Of a DNA stretch of 64,000 nt, positions 26,952 to 34,941 are shown in pieces (position 1 is the stretch's first letter; every line of letters begins with the position of its first letter). The position numbers were made by a program, and so were the translations under genes. The notes beneath the pieces are model-generated. The model saw only the letters and a list, made by a program, of their open reading frames with translations. It did no database searches and was not told the origin of the DNA. The DNA comes from Sphingobacteriaceae bacterium DW12. GTDB taxonomy: Bacteria; Bacteroidota; Bacteroidia; Sphingobacteriales; Sphingobacteriaceae. The stretch spans positions 744,001 through 808,000 of the forward strand of contig JROE01000002.1 of NCBI GenBank assembly GCA_000783305.1, read 5' to 3'.

Positions 26952-29729
26952 TTACAATCCGCTAGTTATAAGCATCTTAGGCTTCAGAATTGTATCAAAT
27001 ATCTGTGGGTTTTTTATTATGGGGGGGTCAAATTCACTGCCGTTCATATATTTTAGGAGCGATATTAGCATCTGTTTTGCTACAGGTCTATTATCTAAGT
27101 CAGTTGTCAGATCAAAGGATGCTACAATCAACTTGCCCCTATCCACTCGACCTTCAAAGAGATTTGCCAGCCTTCTATTATTAGTGAAATTATCGATTAC
27201 CTCAACTATGGGATTCCCCCCAAAGACACTATCCAACACTAGGCTTGTACTATGTTTAGTTAAATCCCACCATTGCCAATCTGAATGATAGTCAGTTGGA
27301 AAATCTGTCAAAGCTTTATGAGAGGTATTACATAATAGTCCCATCGTTCCCGCTTGCTTTGGAAAATGTACTGGGCTCCAAAATACAGGGACAAATTTTC
27401 CTTCGACCCCATCTATGCTCTTCCATTCTGGATTAAGCAATACATTTTTCCCTTTTCTTAAAAGCTCTTTGGCCTCTTCCAATTCTCTTGTAAAAACAAC
27501 ATCTCCAAAATCCAAAATTTGAGTTTGCGGATACACCCAAATATTCCAGGTATTCCTATAATCTGTATCATCAATCCTTACCTCGATAGTTAGCTTTGTC
27601 GCTTTTTTGATTGCTGACAAAGCGATATCTATAGCTCCAAGCTTAGAATTATATCCGCTCTCAATCCTTGTTTCAAAACAATCGGAAGCCAGGACCTTCT
27701 TATCATCTTTGATAGACCAAGTTACCCCTTGCCCCTCTAAAAGTATACCGCCATAATTGCTAATATCAATCTCTGCTAAAAAGCTTTCACCTGGAGAGTA
27801 TATTGCTTTTGGGAATTGCAGTAAAGGAACAACAGGCGCACAAAATTTTCTAAAATCAGACGCAGATATAATATTTTTACTTTCCCAAAATGCATCTAAC
27901 ATCCCGACCAATGCAGTCCCCTGCCCAGGAAAATCATGCAAATCCAACAATTGATAGCCTGCTATTTCAGGTGTTTTTAATGCTCTTTCAATTTCTTCCT
28001 TATATAGGATTGCAGCTAATTTACCTGACGCCTGGGTAAAATCATGGGCCTTCGACAACAATCCCTTTGCTGCCAAATCATTTTTAATCGCCATAAAATT
28101 CAATGGCAGAAGGACACCTTTATATTTTTCTATCTCTCCAATATTTGGATATACAGCATATTGTCCTATTTCATGTGTGACTATAGGTACAGGTACGCCC
28201 TCAGCCCCCTTAGCATAATTTTGATTGAAAGATGGAGATTCACTATCAAACACCCCCTGTCCTCGTAACCACCCCTTCTTCGTCCATTGACTAATCAAAA
28301 AATCATCGTATTTTTCCGGCCAAACACCTCGATCCGCTTCAAATGTAAAAGAGGTAGCCGTAAATAAATGCCTATTATCCCTTTCTTTCAAATCTTTTAC
28401 CATCCTATTGATTTTATCAAAATCACCTTGTAGTTCATTTCCCATACTCCAAAAGCAAAATGAAGGATGATTACCATATTCGGCAATGATTCGATCGGCT
28501 TCCTCATATAGAAATTGTAAGGTTGGCTCATCTTGACCAACATTATTTTCCCATACAGGTAGCTCTACCTGTAAATAAAATCCCAATTCGTCGGCCACTG
28601 CAAAAGCGGATTCTGGTGGACACCACGAATGAAATCGCAAGTGATTCAATCCCCATTCTTTTGCGGACATAAATACTTTACGCCATCCCTCCTTATCCAT
28701 CGGCGGGTGACCAGTAAGTGGGAAAACATTGCATTCCAGTGTACCTCGCAAAAACACAACTTTATTATTTATCAGTATGGATGTCCCTTGTGCAACTATT
28801 TCCCGCATACCAAATGTAACGGATTTGCGATTTCGTGTGTGCTGAAAAGCTAGCTCGGCCTGCAACTCATATACATGTGGAGCAAACTCATTCCAATGTA
28901 CAATCTCATCCCCCAACTCAGCATCAACAAATACCTTTCTTTCTCCCGGTTGCACGTTCGCTTGTCTTTCCAAAACACAAATTGTCTTCTTACTTTTCTT
29001 ATCTTTTATTTTGACTTTAATAAAAGCTGGCGCAACAGCTGTTGTATTATTCAAAATATCCATTTCCAAATTGACAGTATTTGTTTTTATGTTTGGATAA
29101 ACCTTTAAATTATTTATTCTAACCTTACTCAGCGCTTCAATACACATCTCACCGATTACACCATTCCACATGATTTGCGTGTGATTAGTGTAGGCATGTC
29201 CCATATCGTCAACGCTTATATTCATTTTTTTTCGATTGTCTATCCGGATTGTCAATCTATGTTTGGAACCTGGTTTTATCAAGCTTGTCAAATCAAAATA
29301 ATGAGGAGCTACAAGACTATTTTGTGCCTTACCTACCTCAACTCCATCCACCCAAACCCTCGATTCCCAAAGTACGCGCTCCAATTTCATAATGAAATCA
29401 CGATTTTGCCACCCTTTTGGGATGACGATTTCACGCGTATACCACACGACCCCAACAAAACTATTCTTTCTTGTCAAGTGGGTTAGTTGCGGCTTTGTAA
29501 GCTGAGGCTGCAAATGATTAGCCACTCCCAATCCTGCATCATCTGTAGTTCCAGGGAGATTAATACTTTCTATGAAATGAGTATTTTCCCACCCTTGATA
29601 CATACCTTGATCTGTTGAATCTAACTGGACATACCACTTTCCAGATAAGTCTATACGTTCACCTTCTGATCCAAATACAGTAAGACAACATGAAAAAATA
29701 AAAAATAAAAAAGACAAACAACGAATCAT
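26952..29729 (-). CDS. GH2 family glycosidase (beta-galactosidase-like), PUL 2
   Basis: A 925-residue exported enzyme with a signal peptide (cleavage near residue 21). GH2 layout: sugar-binding beta-sandwich (about 22-190, WVDGVEVGKAQNS), immunoglobulin-like domain (about 200-300) and TIM barrel (about 305-600). FWSMGNELQGD gives the acid/base Glu432 and PIVTHEIGQY the nucleophile Glu520. The last 250 residues (VLLNPEWKSID, FEGRVDRGKLIVASFDLTTD) resemble the glutamine-amidotransferase-like tail found on some GH2 proteins. It is the first gene of the PUL 2 operon, and a divergent paralogue lies at 30310-33123. The galactosidase reading depends on the adjacent galactonate genes; other GH2 activities such as beta-glucuronidase or beta-mannosidase remain possible. 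Confidence 0.85.
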   Translation of the reverse strand: MIRCLSFLFFIFSCCLTVFGSEGERIDLSGKWYVQLDSTDQGMYQGWENTHFIESINLPGTTDDAGLGVANHLQPQLTKPQLTHLTRKNSFVGVVWYTREIVIPKGWQNRDFIMKLERVLWESRVWVDGVEVGKAQNSLVAPHYFDLTSLIKPGSKHRLTIRIDNRKKMNISVDDMGHAYTNHTQIMWNGVIGEMCIEALSKVRINNLKVYPNIKTNTVNLEMDILNNTTAVAPAFIKVKIKDKKSKKTICVLERQANVQPGERKVFVDAELGDEIVHWNEFAPHVYELQAELAFQHTRNRKSVTFGMREIVAQGTSILINNKVVFLRGTLECNVFPLTGHPPMDKEGWRKVFMSAKEWGLNHLRFHSWCPPESAFAVADELGFYLQVELPVWENNVGQDEPTLQFLYEEADRIIAEYGNHPSFCFWSMGNELQGDFDKINRMVKDLKERDNRHLFTATSFTFEADRGVWPEKYDDFLISQWTKKGWLRGQGVFDSESPSFNQNYAKGAEGVPVPIVTHEIGQYAVYPNIGEIEKYKGVLLPLNFMAIKNDLAAKGLLSKAHDFTQASGKLAAILYKEEIERALKTPEIAGYQLLDLHDFPGQGTALVGMLDAFWESKNIISASDFRKFCAPVVPLLQFPKAIYSPGESFLAEIDISNYGGILLEGQGVTWSIKDDKKVLASDCFETRIESGYNSKLGAIDIALSAIKKATKLTIEVRIDDTDYRNTWNIWVYPQTQILDFGDVVFTRELEEAKELLRKGKNVLLNPEWKSIDGVEGKFVPVFWSPVHFPKQAGTMGLLCNTSHKALTDFPTDYHSDWQWWDLTKHSTSLVLDSVFGGNPIVEVIDNFTNNRRLANLFEGRVDRGKLIVASFDLTTDLDNRPVAKQMLISLLKYMNGSEFDPPIIKNPQIFDTILKPKMLITSGL

Positions 29730-30309
29730 AATAATTAAAAAAATATGGTATATTGATATAAAAACAATAAAAATTAACTGGCTATTTGGTTACTATAATC
29801 TTTATGCCTAGACACTCATGACTGAGACATTCTAATTTAAAGTAAAATTACACGGAGATAACTAAAAAAAAATGCATGAAACCGTCATAAAGATGTATTA
29901 TATTATTTTATTAGAGCCACCACTCTGTAATATCTTCAAAATGCATATTATTCCATATACAGTAATAATTGCAAAAGCTTGATTAAGATGAAGAATAATC
30001 TTATCAGCAAATTATTTTATTATAATAGAAAAGCATACATCTAATTATCAAACATGTATCACTTGACAGCTCAGTTAAGTGTACTTTACAGTCAAACTCT
30101 CTCCTTCTTTACAGTATAGCAGAATAAGAAAACACATGTTTTTCCCAAGAAAGTACATTTTTTAACAAATGTTAATGCTCTACCTTTACAAGGTGCATTT
30201 ATGAGAAGGCATAATTCTCACAACGGAAATAATCATTCTAGCTATCCAGTTGATAGCTGTAACCTATTCCTGACGGTAAACAACTTAACCAATATATACT
30301 TTGAATAAT
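29730..30309. promoter_or_regulatory. Divergent intergenic region between the two GH2 genes
   Basis: This AT-rich stretch of about 580 bases must hold the promoters of both GH2 transcription units. I could not find a good Bacteroidota promoter consensus on either strand. A 9-base direct repeat, CTTTACAGT, occurs at 30084-30092 and 30107-30115, 23 bases apart, close to two turns of the helix, which would suit a dimeric regulator. No reading frame of note is present. Confidence 0.45.
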
Positions 30310-33123
30310 ATGAAAAGACTCTCCTTACTACTCTCCTTATTGTTACTCTACCTTACTAATACCTTTGCTCAGCACATCAATCTACACGGTGAATGGACAT
30401 TTGAACTAGATCCTCAAGATGTTGGTGTTTTAAATAATTGGCAGACGAAAGATTTTATTGATCAATTAATTCTACCAGGGTCATTGTCATCCAATAACAA
30501 AGGATACAGCCCAGACTTAAATACAAATTGGACCGGCCTCATTGTAGATTCCACATGGTTCTACAAAGCGCATTATAGTAGATATAGGGAAAAAGATAAT
30601 TTTAAAACTATATTTTGGTTACAACCAGAAAAACATTACGTGGGTCCTGCCTGGTACAGTAGAAAGTTTACCGTATCAAAGTCGATGAGTGTCCATCAAT
30701 TACTTCTCTTCATAGAGCGTCCACATTGGGAGACTACGGTATGGATAGATGGAGTTAAAATAGGAACGAAAAACGCATTAGGTGTTCCTCACGAGTATAA
30801 AATGGACAGTCTCAATATTGGTGAGCATCGCATTACCATTCGTGTGGACAATCGAATCAAGGACATAAATATAGGTGTTAACGCACACAGTGTATCCGAC
30901 CACACACAAACCAATTGGAATGGCATAATTGGAAAAATACAATTATTCGCAATCCCACAGGTCACGATCAGCAACGTAAAGGTATATCCTCAAATTGATG
31001 ACAAACAAATTCGTATTATACTTTCATTGGAGAATGCTTCTAAAGACCTCAGAAACGTAGCTTTAACATTTCAAGCTATCTCTAAATATGCTCCGAGAAC
31101 GGATACGATACCAGCTCTCAAACAACGATATTCGATACCGCCAGGACAGAGTACCGCAGAGTTCATTTATTCGATGGGTGACAAATTTTACAAATGGGAC
31201 GAATTTACACCCTACCCCTATCAGCTCAGTGTCAATATGTCTCAAGATACTCTCAATAAGGATTATCACACCACCTTTGGGATGCGCAAACTTGGCACAA
31301 ATAAAACTCAGTTTACAATAAATGACCGCTTGATCTTTATGCGAGGGACATTAGATTGTGCTGTCTTCCCACTTACCGGTTACCCACCCACTGATATCAC
31401 GGAATGGAAACGTATTTTCAACATTATAAAAAAACACGGTCTTAATCACGTACGCTTCCATTCGTGGTGCCCTCCAAAATCTGCGTTTGACGCAGCCGAC
31501 GAATTGGGGCTCTACCTTCAAATAGAAGGAGGAGGATGGACACGTGTAGGTGATGGAAATGCATTTGACAGGTGGATTTTTGAAGAATCTGAACGCATTA
31601 TGGACACTTATGGAAACCATCCTTCATTTGTACTGTATACATATGGCAACGAGCCAGATGGACCTAAACAGGGAGAATTTTTGGGAGATTTGATCAATCA
31701 CCTAAAAAAATATGATAATAGACATCTGTACACAGCTGGTGCGGGGTGGCCTGACATAAAGTCAAATGAGTTTTACAATGCGATGTATCCGCGACTATAT
31801 GTATGGGGAGACGAGTTAAAAAGTCGCAACAATATCCATCCTCCTTCTACGGACTTTGATTGGCATCAAATTACAGACAAATATAACATTCCTTATATCT
31901 CTCATGAAATAGGTCAATGGTGCGCTTATCCCAATTTCAAAGAAATCAATAAATACAACGGGGTTTTGAAACCTCATAATTTCGAAGTATTTCAGGAAAC
32001 ACTTGCTAAAAATCATTTAGTGCATTTAGCTGACAGCTTTTTATTAGCTTCTGGTCGTCATCAAACACTCACGTACAAGGCAGAAATCGAGGCCGCCCTT
32101 CGAACTCCAGGGTTTGCTGGATTTCAGCTATTGGGATTGAGTGATTTCCCTGGACAGGGTACGGCATTGGTAGGTGTACTTGATGCATTTTGGGAAGAAA
32201 AGGGATATACAACAGCGGAAGAATTTAAAACATTTTCTGGACCTACCGTGCCCCTTTTAAGACTTCCGAAAATGACGTACAGCAATAATGAAATATTAGA
32301 AGCTCGAGTGGAAGTCGCTCATTTCGGAAGTGAAGCATTGCAGGACATTGTCCCTACATGGGTACTGGCTCACACAGATGGGAGTATCGTTGCAAGCGGC
32401 AATCTGCCCAAACAAACAATTCCGATTGGTAACGCCCATCATATTGGGCATATTCATTACGATCTTTCTAACATTACTGTTCCCAGTATACTGGAGATTA
32501 CAATCGCTATAGGTTCACATCGAAATAGCTGGAAAACTTGGATATATCCCATAGATAGTAAAGATCATCGAGGTAACGTATATATTACGGACACATTAGA
32601 TGAGCATGCATATGCAGCTTTGGAAAAGGGTGGCAGTGTACTCTTTTCTCCCGCCAAAGGAAAAGTGCAAATGGATAAAGGAGGAGAGATTGCAGTTGGA
32701 TATTCTCCCATCTTTTGGAATACAGCTTGGACAAAGAAGCAAGCGCCGCATGTACTTGGTGTATTAGTAAACCCTAAACATCCAGCATTAAAACTTTTCC
32801 CAACTGATTACCATTCAGACGCTCAATGGTGGGGACTAGTCATGAACGCCAATGCCATGAAGCTTGAATATTTGGGAAAAGACGTCCAACCCATAGTACG
32901 TGTAATCGACGACTGGTTCACCAACCAATCGTTGGGAATGGTAGTAGAAGGTAAACTAGGAAATGGGAAAATTTTGATTTGTACAGCTGATTTATTGAAC
33001 AATTCGAAGAACCTAATAGAAGTCGAACAGATGAAGAAATCCTTATTGCATTATATGAATTCGGATGATTTCAACCCCCAAAGCAGATTTAATAAAAGTA
33101 ATATGTCAGCCATGTTTCCTTAA
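30310..33123 (+). CDS. GH2 family glycosidase (beta-galactosidase-like), divergent paralogue
   Basis: About 937 residues with a signal peptide (MKRLSLLLSLLLLYLTNTFA). The ATG at 30310 is preferred over a TTG three codons earlier. The layout is that of the minus-strand GH2 gene: sugar-binding domain, beta-sandwich and TIM barrel with acid/base Glu448 in YTYGNEPDG and nucleophile Glu533 in PYISHEIGQW, then a C-terminal glutamine-amidotransferase-like tail (VVEGKLGNGKILICTADLL). Shared phrases such as FPGQGTALVGVLDAFWEEK and GLNHVRFHSWCPPKSAF show that both arose by duplication. It differs by an insertion of about 20 residues near residue 80 and by GNEPDG at the acid/base, so specificity may have shifted. 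An IS3 remnant begins about 100 bases downstream. Confidence 0.85.
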   Translation: MKRLSLLLSLLLLYLTNTFAQHINLHGEWTFELDPQDVGVLNNWQTKDFIDQLILPGSLSSNNKGYSPDLNTNWTGLIVDSTWFYKAHYSRYREKDNFKTIFWLQPEKHYVGPAWYSRKFTVSKSMSVHQLLLFIERPHWETTVWIDGVKIGTKNALGVPHEYKMDSLNIGEHRITIRVDNRIKDINIGVNAHSVSDHTQTNWNGIIGKIQLFAIPQVTISNVKVYPQIDDKQIRIILSLENASKDLRNVALTFQAISKYAPRTDTIPALKQRYSIPPGQSTAEFIYSMGDKFYKWDEFTPYPYQLSVNMSQDTLNKDYHTTFGMRKLGTNKTQFTINDRLIFMRGTLDCAVFPLTGYPPTDITEWKRIFNIIKKHGLNHVRFHSWCPPKSAFDAADELGLYLQIEGGGWTRVGDGNAFDRWIFEESERIMDTYGNHPSFVLYTYGNEPDGPKQGEFLGDLINHLKKYDNRHLYTAGAGWPDIKSNEFYNAMYPRLYVWGDELKSRNNIHPPSTDFDWHQITDKYNIPYISHEIGQWCAYPNFKEINKYNGVLKPHNFEVFQETLAKNHLVHLADSFLLASGRHQTLTYKAEIEAALRTPGFAGFQLLGLSDFPGQGTALVGVLDAFWEEKGYTTAEEFKTFSGPTVPLLRLPKMTYSNNEILEARVEVAHFGSEALQDIVPTWVLAHTDGSIVASGNLPKQTIPIGNAHHIGHIHYDLSNITVPSILEITIAIGSHRNSWKTWIYPIDSKDHRGNVYITDTLDEHAYAALEKGGSVLFSPAKGKVQMDKGGEIAVGYSPIFWNTAWTKKQAPHVLGVLVNPKHPALKLFPTDYHSDAQWWGLVMNANAMKLEYLGKDVQPIVRVIDDWFTNQSLGMVVEGKLGNGKILICTADLLNNSKNLIEVEQMKKSLLHYMNSDDFNPQSRFNKSNMSAMFP

Positions 33124-33301
33124 ATTTAATTGTTTCCATTTTTGGGTCCAACAATTTCTAAATCTACAACTTTCCACTGGATGAAGTTCAGTGAAAGGTT
33201 GAAGTTTAGGAATAAGAAATTGACCTCCTCCCCAAAAAAAGGACAATTTAAAAGTGTAGAATTCGGACCTGAATTACTAATTTTATATAGAAGGAAAAAC
33301 G

Positions 33302-33585
33302 ATGAAAAGATCGAGGTTTACCGAGGCACAGATTGCTTTTGCTATCAGCAGTCCGAGACCGGGACCCGAGTGGAGGAAGTCTGTTGCAAGCTGGGTATCA
33401 GCGAAGCAACATTCTACAATTGGAAGAAGAAGTACGGTAGTTTAAGGGTTTCTGAACTACGAAAGTTACGCCAGTTAGAAGAGGAGAATGCACAACTTAA
33501 GAAACTTGTTGCAGATTTGAGCCTGGATAAGCAGATGTTGCAGGATGTATTAAAAAAAAGTATTGAAGCCTTTCCAGCGTCGTAA
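33302..33585 (+). pseudogene. IS3-family transposase OrfA, frameshifted
   Basis: The natural start is the ATG at 33302, giving MKRSRFTEAQIAFAI, the standard opening of IS3 OrfA proteins. After about 15 codons the frame is lost and the rest of the protein (SETGTRVEEVCCKLGISEA, a helix-turn-helix, then the leucine-rich LRQLEEENAQLKKLVADLSL) continues in another frame. Comparison with the usual family sequence suggests that one A is missing from a codon near 33346. The result is that no intact OrfA can be made from the normal start. An in-frame reading open from 33130 includes non-homologous upstream residues and is not the real gene. Confidence 0.75.
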
Positions 33586-34168
33586 AATAGCCAGGGGGCT
33601 AGTTGACGATTATCGAGTTTCCTTAAGCAGTGCCTGCCAGATTTCACTTTTGAACAGATCCATGTGGTATTACAAAAGTTGTAAGCGTACAGATACTTCC
33701 CTACGTTTAAGAATACGGGATATTGCGGAGGCTCGACTTCGTTACGGACTTTGGCGGATTTATATACTTTTACGACGCGAGGGATGGCCGGATAATCACA
33801 AAAGGGTTTATCGTATCTATAAAGAAGAAGGATTAAACGTGAGAAGTAAACACCCGAGACGTTGCCGGGCTACCTCACATCGATCCGAAAGACCTGTTTT
33901 TTCTAATTTACACGATTGCTGGAGCATGGATTTCGTATCAGATTCCCTCATTGACGGGAAGAAAATCCGGTGCTTGACTATAGTGGATAACTATAGTCGT
34001 AAATGTATGGCAATCTATGTAGGCCAAGGTATCAAAGGTTATCAGGTTGTCGAGGTTCTAGAACAGCTAAGGTTATTTAGCGGCTCTAATGCAAAGAAAA
34101 TCCCGGTTGATAACGGTTCAGAGTTTATATCAAAAGAAATCAAACAAAAAATAGAGACTGGCGGGTAG
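33563..34168 (+). pseudogene. IS3-family transposase OrfB, truncated
   Basis: About 201 residues remain of an integrase-type (rve) transposase that is normally near 270-280. The HTH_21-like region (RYGLWRIYILLRREGWPDN) is followed by the DDE core with the first Asp in CWSMDFVSDSL and the second in VDNGSEFISKE. The reading then leaves family similarity and stops, so the third catalytic residue (Glu) and the C-terminus are missing. The frame opens at a TTG next to an eight-A run (33552-33559), the kind of site used for frameshifting between orfA and orfB. Confidence 0.75.
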
Positions 34169-34314
34169 AATATAATACCTTTAGACCCACAGCTGTTTAG
34201 GGGATTTAACGCCTGAAATGTTTATCGAAAAAAAAGCGGAAAATAGTCGATTTTTCTCCTTTCGAATAGACAAAAAAAGAGAAGGAAGTCATTGAAGCGC
34301 ATTTTTATATTTAT

Positions 34315-34632
34315 TCAATGTTTGAAAACTGGGAAGGTTTCAAAAACAAGGAACTTTACCACAGAGCTAGCAATCTTGATTTTTTCAGTCGCCTGCGCTA
34401 TCGCTCCAAGCACCACTTGATTGGCTGATGTAATAAAATATTCCTGATGGCTCTCGCCCACCCCTACCACATCTAGACCAGCTTGCTCTGCCAATATAGC
34501 CGCGTCCACGATTTCCTTTAGCCGCTGTCCTTCGCTGACATTCTTATCCGATTGTGCATGTGGAAAATGATCGCCCAATGAATATAATCCAATTTCAATT
34601 CCTTTACTTTTATCTATTCTAAATTTTTCCAT
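34315..34632 (-). pseudogene. Luciferase-like (LLM class) monooxygenase, truncated
   Basis: About 105 residues starting at the ATG at 34632 (MEKFRIDKSKGIEIGLYSLG) match the N-terminus of LLM-class flavin-dependent oxidoreductases, including LAEQAGLDVVGVGESHQEYF and VVLGAIAQATEKIKIASSV. Full family members have about 330-350 residues, so two thirds are missing. After ASSV the reading turns into unrelated residues and a stop. The lost 3' end faces the lost right end of the IS3 remnant, which points to one deletion between them. The stretch 34169-34314 between the two remnants contains no recognisable gene. Confidence 0.7.
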
Positions 34633-34882
34633 GTTATATTTTCCTTTCTTTGAATATCTACTTCCGATACCCTGCTTATACCTACAAATGTAGCGCACCC
34701 AAATCCGCTATGCATTGACCTATGTTAAGAACCGCGAGATGCTTTAAAGCCCCATCTTAATCAGGTGAGTATAGCGATCTGTGGCCATATAGTTGTTTGC
34801 ACTCCAATATCCAAGCTCCCATTCCTATTTACTACCCATCATTTACGTGCTATGGGGGCTCGCTCCGCGAAAACAAAAAAAA

Positions 34883-34906
34883 GGAGACACTCACATGAGC
34901 GACTCC
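34883..34906 (-). terminator. Rho-independent terminator of the catalase gene
   Basis: An imperfect stem pairs GGAGACACTC (34883-34892) with GAGCGACTCC (34897-34906), with two mismatches and a 4-base loop. On the minus strand it is followed by eight T. It lies 36 bases past the catalase stop. The rest of the 309-base gap 34633-34941 holds no gene. Confidence 0.65.
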
Positions 34907-34941
34907 CTTTTCGTATTGTTTATTTCTCTAAATAAATGACG

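Larger units (their letters stand above)
33221..34168 (+). mobile_element. IS3-family insertion sequence remnant
   Basis: The left end is probably at TGACCTCCTCCCCAAAAAAA (33221-33240), which has the TG start and A-rich tip usual for this family, and lies about 80 bases ahead of orfA. orfA carries a frameshift, and orfB stops before the third catalytic residue. I could not find a matching inverted right end (a GGAGGTCA-type sequence) before the catalase gene, so the 3' part seems lost. The element is almost certainly immobile. Confidence 0.75.

Noticed and set aside
33549..33562. Eight-A run as a programmed -1 frameshift site joining orfA and orfB
   Set aside because: A -1 shift at this point leads at once to a TGA. 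OrfB is in the +1 frame relative to the C-terminal part of OrfA, so the run either has an extra A or works in another way.
33130..33585. A 151-codon plus-strand reading frame as an intact IS3 OrfA
   Set aside because: Its first 75 or so codons do not resemble any transposase and run through the IS terminal region. The true start at 33302 is in another frame, so the gene is frameshifted.
34276..34365. A plus-strand reading with protein-like composition (VIEAHFYIYSMFENWEGFKN)
   Set aside because: It has no start codon, a stop immediately upstream, and soon becomes antisense to the LLM remnant. I could not link it to any family, so it was not listed as a gene.
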